Shown in pieces: positions 38,523-50,646 of a DNA stretch of 64,000 nucleotides. The notes under the pieces were generated by a model. That model ran no database searches and was not told the DNA's origin. It was given only the letters and a program-made list of their open reading frames with translations. The stretch covers positions 1 through 64,000 of the forward strand of contig QAOA01002045.1 in assembly GCA_003255065.1 (NCBI GenBank), written 5' to 3'. A program made the translations under genes and the position numbers. Numbering within the stretch: position 1 is the stretch's first letter; every line of letters starts with the position of its first letter. Source of the stretch: Cercis canadensis. Taxonomy: Eukaryota > Streptophyta > Magnoliopsida > Fabales > Fabaceae.

Positions 38523-38564
38523 AACGAAGGAGCAACTGGACCCGGGCTCAAAATCTTTAATTAA

Positions 38565-39594
38565 GACACCATCAATCAGTAAGGAACAAGAAAATGAGAT
38601 GGTGTTCTATATATTTCATTTTCATTAGTTTGATGTAAGGCTTTCATGCCCTAATTCATTTTATGTAATCTATGTGAACGATAATAATATGATCTAGTGT
38701 CATAAAATGATGTTGATTTCGTTTCAAAGACAACATGCTAATATATTCTTTTCCTCTTTTTTTTTTTTTCACGTGATGACATGAAGGTTTAAACCACTAG
38801 CCTTCTACAAACTAATTAAACTATCTAAACCCATTGCTATTAGACCACACAGTAACTTATCTTAATTTCACTATTTCCTAGAACAATATGAACTCATATG
38901 ATCTAACTAGTACCCATCAAATAAAAAAAGAAGTCCCAAGCTCTAGGTTTGGTATAGTGGTGCTGGGTTTGAGTGGCTTGCAGGAGGTTAGTGCTTCATA
39001 CATTTGTGTCATCATGTGACCCAAAAAATTTTAAAAAGTCCCAAATGCTTTTAAAATTGCTACAAAATAATACATTGTCAATATGTGTCCATGTCTATGT
39101 ATATGAAATGAATTAACTTTTGACAAAGGCCCATTTGGATAGCATAACTTATAACTTAATAAGGCTTATTTCAAAATAATTTGGTAATTCAAAGTAAAAG
39201 GTAATTTATCCACCTCAAACACACTATAGTCTCCGTCTTGCTTTTGGTTATTATAGCTATCAACATTTTAGGAGTTGAAGATACCATGAATTCGCCAAAC
39301 TGAAGGGTAGGGTACAAAATTAGGGCTTTCAGAATCAAATGATTTAGGAAGCCAAATACCATAAAAATATGAGTAAGAATTTAAGCTACATTGTGTTTTT
39401 AATTTGGTCTCCAAGGAGTTACACTAATAGTTGAGCGCTAGACATTCCATCTTGAAGGTCTTGGGTTCAAATTCCTCTTGATGAGGTGGGATTGAGGACA
39501 AGATAGACTACTCAAATACTCCTATTGTATAGCCTCTTGTAGGGAAAAAAAAATGTTTCACATTTGAATTTTAATTTCACAAGTAAGTTATACA
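38565..39594. other. Intergenic sequence
   Basis: No gene seen. A stretch at about 39410-39545 contains a Pol III B-box-like gggttcaaattcc and could be an old SINE, but no clear A box, poly-A end or target duplication supports that. Confidence 0.4.
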
Positions 39595-40701
39595 AAATTT
39601 TAACCAGTTGAACACCTTCATGATCCTAGCATTAAAATTAACAATTTTTATGTAGTCTTCTTTTTTTTTTATTTTTTTTTTTTTTTGGGTGAATTTTGAT
39701 GCACATGGGAGTCAATTTTCTAAGCAATTATGTTTGATTGAACAATATAAAGTCTATTTTATTTTATTTTTTTAAAGATTTGATCTTGGTCTAAGAATCT
39801 CCAACATTAAAGGTTAAATACGTGACTAACAATTTATAGTTTCCTGATCATAAAATAGTAGAAAACTATGTCATTCCAAACATTATCATAAATTAAGAGA
39901 AACAACAACTTATATACATTTGTCTTTATCTACCAAGACAAAGTTCTCATCTAATCAATACTAATTTAAGCTCCAATAATTATTAATAGCTATAAATGAC
40001 ACCTAAAATTGCATTATTGGGATAATTTTCCTTGGAAAATTGAAATCAGAGCTAGTTAACCAAGGATCTATAGGTTGCACCAGGCTTCCATCCCTTTGGT
40101 ATCACATTCTTTGCAACTAGGGTTTGTCCTGAATACCGAGAGGCAGTTTTATAGTGATCGGAGCTTGTAGTTCTGAGCCTGCATCAAGCTTCCAAACTGC
40201 ACCCCATGACTGTTGCATAGCACGCCACCCTTGCCTCTCCTTTGAAGCCTCCATAAGCGAAACACCTGCTAGATCACCATCTCCCTCTTGATACAAAACC
40301 ACCACAGCGATGTAGTTAGGATTTGAGCCCGGATCAACACGAAGTATTACACTCTTTCCTGAGTAATCACATTGAACACTGGAAAAACAAAGAAAATATA
40401 TAATCATCATAAAAGAAAACAAGCGAGTACTAAAGTTTATGTTATCTCAGATTGTTGATAAACTAATAAGAAGGTTGGTTAATTATATATTCCGGGCATA
40501 GCGAATTTGCAGAACACCTGCATCGCGAAGTTTATCTTCTTGACCCGTAATTGCCATGGCACCAAATGCAGTTCCACTTAGATCAAAATGTGCAGATCCG
40601 TAGGAAGTTGGACATCCGGGGCAAAAATCTGTTATTACCACCCTCACTGGTTTGCTGGAACAGGATGGATGTTCTGTGCATTTTACCTATTGAAGTGACA
40701 A
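39595..40701. repeat. Segmental duplication, copy 2 (partner 34135-35277)
   Basis: Direct-orientation copy of 34135-35277 with scattered substitutions and small indels. Its right border (gaagtgacaa) falls at the same place as the left visible border of the Gypsy LTR at 40703, so the element or a later rearrangement cut the duplicated block. Confidence 0.9.
40052..40686 (-). pseudogene. Beta-expansin 3' half, copy 2, broken
   Basis: Counterpart of the fragment at 34624-35262: exons 40493-40686 and 40052-40378. Compared with copy 1 it has lost one base near 40141-40147, which shifts the frame in the C-terminal CBM63 domain. The splice donor after the first of these exons reads GCCCG/GAATAT instead of GCCCG/GTATAC. 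The upstream exons are absent, replaced by LTR sequence from 40703. It is a clear pseudogene. Confidence 0.88.
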
Positions 40702-40702
40702 G

Positions 40703-40821
40703 ACACAGTAAAGACATAGGAAGAGAATCCAGAAAGCACCTAGGTATCAACACTATCACATTTTTTTTATGCTAAATTTTCTATTTCGTTGTTGATTTTG
40801 CACTAAGCAGAGAGTATCAAT

Positions 40822-40859
<38 letters not shown>

Positions 40860-42391
40860 AAGAAAACAGAGTTTACCAAATTACCGAGCATCCCCAAAAT
40901 TCCCAATTTGTTAAAGAAAGTAAAACCTAGAAATTAAAGTCTTTGGGTGCATGCATGGAATCAAGAATTAAGCATAATAAAATTTGATTCAGACAAAAGG
41001 CAAACCGCATTAGAGTGAAGACTTTTAGAAAGAGAAAGATTTTTTTTCTAGAGAGAGAAATAGAGTTCGATGGAAAGATAGAGAGAAATTTCTTGAGAGA
41101 TTGGGAGAAGAACCCTTACCTTAGCCATCAATAATGGAGAAATAGAGAGAAAACATGTGCTTTTCGTTTGGATCAAGAGGGGGGGTGATGATGGCAGACC
41201 TGCATCTTTTCCTTTTGTTCTCTACATTTCCTCTCTGTTTCTTCCCGCATAGCTCTTATGCTGCATTCTGATTTCTTCTATTTTTAAAATGATTTACTAA
41301 TTCTATTTGGTGTATTTATGTTTATTAGGCCTTATTGCTGTTATGTTTTTGTGGCCTTATTTTCCTTTGCTCTGGGCCGAAGGTTTGGGTTTGAATTTAG
41401 GTGTCCATTTGTTTCCATTTTCTTTGTGTTTGTTTGCTTTGGGCCAAGGCTGATTTGGGTCATTCAAGTAACATTATTTCAGCCTCATTTGGGTCAAAAA
41501 TGAAGTGGGCCATTAGTTAAAAATTTCAGCTTCTTTTGGACTGGGCCAAGCATGGTTATTGGTTTGTTGGGCTGATCTATTTTCGTTTTGGGCTTTGCTT
41601 ATTATTTGGGCTTATGTATTTGCTGGCTGGACTTATTTCCTTTTATGAGTGTTTCTTTTCTATTGGCCCATTTCTTTTTTTTAGTTCATTTATCTTTGTT
41701 TGGGTTGGATCTATTTAGGTTAGTCTATTCTTTTTTACTTAGCTTTACTTGTAATTTTGGGGAGTTATGTCTAGGCCCATTTTTTTGTTATTTTTTTTGA
41801 GTTCACATTATTTTGTTAGATTACTGATCACTTTTATTAGGTTGCATTTAATTTAATTATGGTAAATTTATGACTCTAGTTATAAGGTTAGTGCTTGTGC
41901 CTTTGCTCATATGATATTTGCTGAATTTTTATTATTCAATTTGGACTTAATTTATTTAGGATACTTGCTTTTCTTTCAAGCTAATTTAACTTTTTTTTTT
42001 CTTTCTTTATAATTGTTCTTACCCATTATTTTTTTATGTTATCAGTTCATCTTGGATATTTTACGTACTTTGTTTTATAATGTTAGGACTAACTTAATTC
42101 ATTTAAAAAATGATAACTAGTGATTAAATGGGTAACCGTTCTAAGAACGGACGTTGTAAGGTGCTAATACCTTCCCTACACGTAATCAACCCCCGAATCC
42201 AAGCTCTGAACGTAGACCAAATTATTTAGGTGTCCAATCGCATCATTCCATTTGCTAAAAATGGAATAAAATGATTGGTGGCGACTCCATTCTTTTCTTG
42301 CATATTATTGCACATTGTTAACTTTTTATTTATTCTCGCGTTGGGGGATTTCTCCGCTCCGCATCGCGCTCCCGAAAGGGATGTTGCGACA
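40703..42391 (+). repeat. 5' LTR part of the Tat element
   Basis: Matches parts of 51041-53721 closely and ends in the same gggatgttgcgaca before the primer-binding site. It contains a TA microsatellite (about 40823-40857) that is much shorter in the 3' LTR (about 51163-51176). Its junction with the expansin duplication is at 40702. Confidence 0.9.
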
Positions 42392-42394
42392 GCT

Positions 42395-42413
42395 TGGCGA
42401 CTCCACTGGGGAC
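42395..42413 (+). other. Primer-binding site of the Tat element
   Basis: tggcgactccactggggac follows the LTR end after a short spacer. This is the arrangement found in Tat-clade Gypsy elements, where a tRNA primes minus-strand DNA synthesis. Confidence 0.75.
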
Positions 42414-45400
42414 CAAGTAGAGGGTTAAGCCATTGCATTTAATTTCTGGTTGTCGTATTTAAATTATGTTTGGTCCTTTATGTTTATTTATTATTTCTTG
42501 TTTTTATTTGTTTCATATTTTGTATAAATTATGCTTATGAGTTATAAATGAGTTGATATGTATGTTCCCTCTCACATACTACACAATAACACTTTTACAC
42601 ACACAAGCCTTTTACCCGGACTAATTACCTTGTAAGATTAGATAGGGGCAAAGTAGTGATGCTTTGAGAGACCTTCGGTCTCCGTACAAGCACGCGAAAC
42701 ACCTTCACTCAAATTGAACCATTTCCGCTTGAAGCCTATCATAGGCGAGGATTGGGGGCCTTACTAGTCAAAGTGTTGGCGATAATATGGACAATTTGGG
42801 AGCCTTTTAATAGGAGTCATAGAACTTAAACTCTCCATGTACTTAAAAAATCCCTAAAGCCGCCATGTTATATAGAGTCATTCCTTAAGACAGGTTTGTT
42901 TAACCTAGGAAAATTCCTTTGATAAGACACGCTAAGAAACTTTTTTTTTTAATTGCACATGTTTATTTGACATTTAATTTATTTGTTCTATTTGCTTACA
43001 TATCTGTCTCTAAATTTAATTCTTTCTTTTGTTATTTTGCATTTGTGACTTAAATATGCACAGTCGTTGCCAAAAGCTTACATCTCTAAATCAGTTCAAA
43101 AACATGAAAAATGTTGGAGTTCAAAGCCAGTATGGAGTTACTCACGAAACACAGAGTAAGGTGATTGAGCAATTGAATCGAACTCCTGCTCGAATATCAT
43201 TGCTCTCCTTATTTTTAAACTCTGAACCTCATCAACAAGTGTTAACGAATATATTAAATCAAGCTCATGTTTCTCATGACATTACCGTTGACAAGTTAGG
43301 TGGCATTGTTGGCAATATCATTGCTGATAATTATATCACTTACACTAATGATGAGATACCTGTTGAAGGAATAGATCATACTAAGGCGCTCCACATTTCT
43401 GTGAAATGCAAAGACCATATAATAGCAAGGGCGCTTGTCGATAATGGTTCTTCTCTGAATGTAATGTCAATATCAACGTTATCAAAATTGCCTATTGACA
43501 GGTCATACATAAAGTCTAGTACCATGATCATAAAGGCATTCGATGGGACGAGGAGAGAGGTCATTGGAGAAATGGAGATCCTGATTCAGATTGGCCCTAA
43601 TGAATTTAGCATAATATTTCAAATAATGGATATTGCTCCAGCTTACAGTTGCTTGCTGGGACGACCTTGGATTCATTCTGCGGGTGCTGTGCCTTCTACT
43701 CTGCAGCAAAGTGTGAAATTTATAGTGAAAAACAAGTTGGTGATTGTTTTTGGTGAAGAGGATTTACTTGTATCCAAGCCTTCGTCAACTCCTTACATTG
43801 AAGCTGCTAAAGAGGCCCTTGAAACATCATTCCAAACCTTCAAAGTTGCTAATGCCACTTACATTTGTGAAGGGTCACAGATGTCAAAATCTCAACTATC
43901 CAATACTTCTATAATGATGGCTAAGGTCATGCTGAAACAAGGATATATACCTAAAGAAGGATTGGGAAAGAACAGTCGAGGTATTAAAGTGCCTCTACAG
44001 CTTCGCGAAAAACATGAAAATTTTGGATTAGGATATCAACCCACCAGAGCTAATAGGAAGAGAGGCATGAAAGAAAAGAAAGAGAAAATACTTGCTCAGC
44101 TAGAAAATAGAGAGCTAAGAATTGAAAGACTGCACACATGTGACTTATACCAAAGCTTTCGAAATGGAGGAATATCATTTTCAGATCAAGTTTCAGCAAT
44201 TGATTGCTCTATCAACAAAAAAGTTAACTTTGTATTTCCTAGTGGACCTGATGCTCAACTCAACAATTGAGAGATTGCTGAGTTTCCTGAAGTCTTAGAA
44301 TTTCACTCAAAGTAATTATACGATACTAGTCCTATTGCTCTGCCCGAGGCCTTAGGATAAGATTTATAAAATGGGCTTCATGTTTCTGTTTTAGTATTTT
44401 TTTCTTCATATAATAAATGCATGTTTTAGTTAACAAAACATCATCCTTTGTTCTCTTCATTTTCTTAATCTCCTAATTTCACTGTTCCATTAAATTAGCA
44501 TTTTATTCTTGTCCATCCATTACTTTCAATTTATTTCGAATCCTTGCAGATCTAAAAGCGATAAACTTGAAGATGATATTGTAACTATCTCATCTTATGA
44601 TTTTGAACACCCCATTACTTGTGCTGAGAATGATAAAGAAGAAGAATATGAGCCTTCCTCTGAACTTCTAAGATTAGTAGAACAAGAGGATGAAGAAATT
44701 GAACCTCATGAAGAGTCAATAGAAGTGATTAATATTGGGACTGAAGATGAAAAAAGAGAAGTCAAGATCGGCACCTCAATAAAGGAGACTGAACGTAAAA
44801 AGATGATTAAATTACTCCTTCATGATTACACTAATGTGTTTGCATGGTCTTATCAAGACATGCCTAGGCTTGATACAGATATTGTCGTCCATAAGCTACC
44901 ATTAAAACCAGAATGTTTGTCTGTCAAACAAAAACTGAGGCGAATGAAACCCAAAATGTCTTAAAAGATTAGAGAAGAAGTTAAAAAGCAATTTGATGCT
45001 AGTTTCCTCGCAGTGGCAAGATACCCTGAATGGGTCGCTAATATCGTTCCAGTCCCCAAAAAAGATGGAAAAGTTTGCATGTGTGTCGATTATCGGGATT
45101 TGAATAGAGCTAGCCCTAAGGATGACTTTCCACTACCACATATTGATGTACTTGTGGATAGCACAGCTAGACATTCTATTTTCTCTTTTATGGATGGTTT
45201 CTCAGGCTATAATCAAATAAAGATGGCTCCAGAGGACATGGAAAAGACAACTTTCATCACTCTATGGGGTACCTTCTATTATAAAGTAATGCCGTTCGGT
45301 TTGAAAAATGCTGGGGCAACATATCAAAGGGCCATGGTAACCTTGTTTCATGACATGATGCACAAAGAAATAGAAGTGTATGTCGATGACATGATTGCAA

Positions 45401-48400
45401 AATCTGAGACAGAAGAAGACCATATTGTTAACTTACAAAAGCTCTTTGATCGATTGAGAAAGTATCGGCTTCGTTTGAATCCAGCTAAATGCACATTTGG
45501 TGTAAGATCTGGAAAGCTCTTGGGGTTTGTGGTTAGTCAAAAAGGGATAGAAGTAAATCCTGATAAAGTTCGAGCAATCTTAGAAATGTCAGCTCCTCGT
45601 ACGGAGAAAGAAGTTCGAGGATTCTTGGGAAGATTAAATTACATTGCGAGATTTATATCTCAGTTAATTGCCACATGTGAACCCTTGTTCAAATTACTGC
45701 GCAAAAATCAAACTTCCAAATGGAATGAAGATTGTCAAAGGGCATTTAAGAAAATCAAACAATACTTGCAAGAACCACCGATTCTAGTCCCACCAGTACC
45801 AGGAATGCCTCTCATTATGTATCTAACAGTGCTTGAAGAATCAATGGGTTGTGTACTGGGACAACATGATGAATTTGGGAGAAAAGAACATGTCATTTAC
45901 TACTTGAGCAAAAAGTTCACGAATTATGAGGCCAAATACTCATTGTTAGAACACACATGTTGTGCTCTGGCTTTGGCGACTCATCGTTTGCGACAATATA
46001 TGTTGTATTATACAACTTGGCTGGTGTCTAAAATGGATCCAATCAAATACATTTTTGAGAAACCAGCTCTCACAGGAAGAATCGCACGATGACAAGTTCT
46101 TTTATCTGAATATGACATCATTTATGTCACCCAAAAAGCGATAAAAGGAAGTGCATTGGCCGACTACTTAGCTAATCAACCAGTAGAAACCTACGGGTCG
46201 ATGGAGTGCGATTTTCCAGATGAGGATATAATGGCATTATTCAAAGATAAAGAGACTTCAAGGGGCGAGAAGTGGACTTTGCTATTTGATGGAGCCTCCA
46301 ATGCATTAGGGCATGGAATCGGCGTTTTGCTAATCTCTCCTGAAGATAAGCTTATCCCAATTACCGCTAGGCTATGTTTTGACTGCACAAATAATATAGC
46401 TAAGTATAAAGTATGCACCATGGGAATACAAGCAGCGATAGAATCAAAAGCAAGAATTTTAGAAGTATATGGAGATTCAGCTTTGGTGATCAATCAACTG
46501 AAAGAGGAGTGGGAGACTCGAGATTCCAAATTGATCCCGTATTGTGACTACATAAAAGAGTTGTCTGGACAATTTGAGGAGATCACCTTTTGTCATATCC
46601 CTCGAGAAGATAATCAGTTGGCCGATGCGCTGGCAACCCTATCCTCAATGTTCAAGATTGATAATGATAAAGAGATGCCACTTATAAAGATGACTAGGCA
46701 AGATTGCCCAGCATACTGCTTAACGATAGAAGAAGAGCCTGACGGGAAACCATGGTATCAAGATATTAAATCTTTCATTAAAAGCAGAGAATACCCACCT
46801 AGTGCTTCAGAAAATGACAAAAGAACCATATGGAGGTTAGCAATGGGTTTCTTCCTAAATGAGGATGTGTTATACAAAAGAAATTATGATACAATGCTTT
46901 TGAGATGTGTTAATATACCAAAGGCAAAGAGGATCATTGAAGATGTGCATGAGGGTATTTGTGGAACACATACAAATGGGCATGCCATGGCAAGAAAGAT
47001 ATTAAGGGCAGGGTATTATTGGTTGACAATGGAATCTAATTGCATTAATTATGTGAGAAAATGCCACAAATGTCAAATATATGCTAATAGGATCCATACA
47101 CCACCTATACCTCTAAATGTCTTATCGGCACCATGGCCATTCTCAATGTGGGGCATGGATGTTATAGGCCCGATCGAACCAAAAGCCTCGAATGGGCATC
47201 GCTTCATCCTGGTTGCAATTGATTACTTCACAAAATAGGTTAAAGTTGTTTCTTATGCTCATGTAACAAAAGGAGTGGTGCTAAAATTCATCAAGAAGGA
47301 ATTAATTTGTCGTTACGATATACCTGAGAGGATCATTACGGATAATGCAATGAATTTGAACAGCAAGTTGATGACGGAACTATGTGAAAGATTTAAGATA
47401 AGACATCATAACTCATCCCCATATCGCCCGAAAATGAACGGAACGGTTGAGGCAGCCAACAACAACATCAAGAAAATCATCGGAAAGATGACTGTATCAT
47501 ACAAGGATTGGCATGATATGCTTCCTTTTGCTCTTCATGGCTATCGCACGTCAGTCCGCACTTCTACAGGGGCAACTCCTTTTTCACTAGTTTACGGGAT
47601 GGAAGCTGTGCTTCCAATTGAGGTAGAAATACCCTCATTAAGGGTGATGATGGAGGCAGAATTAGAAGAAGCCGAATGGACACGAGCGCGATATGATCAA
47701 TTAAACCTTATTGAAGGGAAAAGACTCGTTGCGCTATGTCATGGCCAACTCTATCAAAGAATGATGATGAGGGCTCACGCCAAGAAAGTGCGACCACGCC
47801 AATTTCAAGAAGGAGATTTGGTATTGAAAAAGATCTTACCAATTCAAAAGGATCATCGTGGGAAATGGACTCCGAACTATGAAGGACCTTATGTGGTAAA
47901 ACGAGCTTTTTTTGGAGGAGCACTGATCCTTGCTAAGATGGATGGAGAAGAATTATTACGTCTTGTAAACTCAAATGTAGTAAAAAAAATACTATGCATA
48001 AAGGGCATGCTTGTATTTTCTTTCATTCAATCAATGAAGTTGCTTTGTGCCATTTTGCTTTCCTTCAAAAAAAAATGAATAATTAACCGGCTAGGTTGAA
48101 AACCTGAAAAAGCCACCTAGGCAAAAATTAGGGTTCCAAAAGAGGGAAAGGGCTTGTTTAGTTGAAAACCTGAAAAGGCAACCAAGGCAAAAAATTATAG
48201 CAAAAAATGAAATGAAGTGACTTAGTAGGTGAAAAAGTTGAAAGAAAGACATAAGATAAGTCAAGGTCAAAGAGAGCAACACAGGCACTAAATATGGTGG
48301 AAGTTTTTCACGGGAGTGAGAAATTTAAAGAAGTGGTCAATTATGCAAAAGGGGTTAGATGATATTCAGTAGAGCCAATCATAGGGGTTTTCAGAATCAT

Positions 48401-49027
48401 ATATTGGGGCAGCTGTCATTATTCATCTTAAAAGTTTTCACCGGAAGGGCTGGAAATCTTATTCTACCTTTTTTTGTCGTTGATTTCACAATGTCATTAT
48501 TGTGCCTTTTTCCATTTGAATGTTTAATCTTTTCCCATTTAGTCTATAATTATTTTCACCCGATTGTAACCCATTTTGCTAATTGAATATGCTTTCTCAT
48601 GATGATTATATACTGAAATGTGAAGCATGTGTTAACTTTAGCTAAGCGTATCAAGAATTAAGTATGTGAAATTCAAGAGCTTGCAGGGAACACACTGAAT
48701 TCCCAAGCATATATCAGTTGAGCAAAAGACTTACCTTGCAGAAGATGAGTTATCTCAAGAGTAATACTATTGGGTTATCATTTCATCTCATAAGGGAAAA
48801 ACATGGACCCAAGAGTAGACTTCATCTTTTTACCAACGATTAAGATCTTGTTGTTGTTCATCCTTGACATTGTTTGAACCAGTCTTCCGAGGTCAAAGAA
48901 GTAAAAATGAAATTTTCTGAATACTAAAACGTTTTTCAAATTTAACATGTAAATTGACATACGTGGAGCATGCATTGCGTATTATCTCTATCACTCATTT
49001 ATCTTTCTCGCTGTTTAATTTCATGTT

Positions 49028-50489
49028 GTTAAATCGAATCCATTCTGTTTGGATCGAGCCTAGCTTGTCTAGGTCACTGCTTATTTTTCCTGCTATTAAA
49101 TCAAATCCAACCTGGTTGGGTCGAGCCCGGATACCCTAGGTCATTGTTTATTTTTCTTGCTGTCAAATCAAATCCAGTTTGGCTGGGTCGAGCCCGGATA
49201 CCCTGGGTCATTATTATTTTTCCCATTGTTAAATCGAATCCAACCTGGTTGGGTCGAGCCCGGATACCCTGGGTCATTTGTTTAATTTTCCTGCTATTAA
49301 ATCGAATCCAACCTGGTTGGGTCGAGCCCAGATACCCTGGGTTATTTGTTTAATTTTTCTCGCTGATAAATCGAATCCAGCTTGGTTGGGTCGAGCCCGG
49401 ATACCCTGAGTCATTTGTTTAATTTTCTTGCTGTTAAATCGAACCCAGCTTGGTTGGGTCGAGCCCGGATACCCTGGGTCATTTGTTTTATTTTTCTTGT
49501 TATTAAATCGAATCCAGCTTGGCTGGGTCGAGCCCGGATACCCTAGGTCATTATTATTTTTCTTGCTGTTAAATCGAATCTAGTTTGTTTGGGTCGAGCC
49601 CGGATACCCTGGGTCATTTGTTTAATTTTCTTTCTGTTAAATCGAATTCAACTTGGTTAGGTCGAGCCCGGATACCCTGGGTCATCTGTTTAATTTTCTT
49701 GCTGTTAAATCGAATCCAGTTTGGTTGGGTCGAGCCCGGATACTCTGGGTCATTATTAATTTTCCTGTTGTTAAATCAAATCCACCTTGGTTAGGTCGAG
49801 CTCGGATACCCTGGGTCATCTGTTTAATTTTCTTGCTGTTAAATCGAATCCAATTTGGCTGGATCGAGCCCGGATACCCTGGGTCATTATTAATTTTCCT
49901 ATTGTTAAATCGAATCTAGCTTTGTTGGGTCGAACCTGGATACCCTGGGTCATTTGTTTAATTTTTGTTGTTATTAAATCGAATCCAGCTTGGCTGGGTC
50001 GAGCCCGGATACCCTGTGGCATTATTATTTTTCTTGCTGTTAAATCGAATCCAATTTGTTTGGGTCGAGCCCGGATACCTTGGGTCTTCTGTTTAATTTT
50101 CTTGCTGTTAAATCGAATCCAGTTTGGTTGGGTCGAGCCCGGATACCCTGGGTCATTATTAATTTTCCTGTTGTTAAATCGAATCCACCTTGGTTGGGTC
50201 GAGCCGGGATACCCTGTGTCATCTGTTTAATTTTCTTGCTGTTAAATCGAATCCAGTTTGGCTGGGTTGAGCCCGGATACCCTGGGTCATTATTAATTTT
50301 CCTATTGTTAAATCGAATCCAGCTTGGTTGGGTCGAGCCCGGATACCCTAGGTTATTTGTTTAATTTTCTTGTTATTAAATCAAATCCAGCTTGGTTGGG
50401 TCTAGCCCGGATAGCCCAGGTCATTTGTTTAATTTTCTTGTTATTAAATCAAATCCATTATGTTTGAATCGAGTCTAACCTGTCTAGGT
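49028..50489 (+). repeat. Tandem array, about 22 units of 66-69 bp, in the Tat 3' UTR
   Basis: Each unit reads roughly ttaaatcgaatccagyttgg, then ttgggtcgagcccggatacc, then a variable T-rich spacer. Two spacer types (cattattaattttcct and catctgtttaattttctt) alternate through much of 49705-50375, giving units of 66 and 68 bp in turn, a two-unit higher-order period near 134 bp. The outermost units are the most diverged. Open frames that run through the array on both strands result from the repeat and are not genes. Confidence 0.95.
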
Positions 50490-50633
50490 TTTATTTCGAT
50501 TTTTGTGACTAATATTTAGTCGTGCTTAGCTTGTGTAAATACTTGCTTTCATTTCCACGAAATTTTCATTTCATGCTTAGCACAAATTTTGGATCAATTC
50601 TTTTGCTCGTTATTTGTATATAAATAGACAAGC

Positions 50634-50646
50634 AAAGGGGGGCAGC
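50634..50646 (+). other. Polypurine tract of the Tat element
   Basis: aaaggggggcagc immediately precedes the 3' LTR start tgttgatacc. It primes plus-strand DNA synthesis in LTR retrotransposons. Confidence 0.8.

Noticed and set aside
37086-38564. S-RNase of a self-incompatibility locus
   Set aside because: The T2 catalytic residues are replaced, and no F-box genes of an S-locus type are seen in the window.
39410-39545. SINE or tRNA-derived element with a B-box-like gggttcaaattcc
   Set aside because: No convincing A box, no poly-A or T tail and no target duplication; the B-box match alone is weak.
41318-42438. Hydrophobic open frames (41318-41800, and the similar ones at 51635-52549)
   Set aside because: They lie within the LTRs of the Tat element and occur twice for that reason; T-rich DNA reads as Phe/Leu-rich frames.
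49144-50364. Several open frames on both strands with repeated VKSN-WLGRARIPWVI-like or ARPSQAGFDLT-like motifs
   Set aside because: They are translations of the 66-69-bp tandem array in the Tat 3' UTR; frames stay open because most units keep phase, not because of coding.
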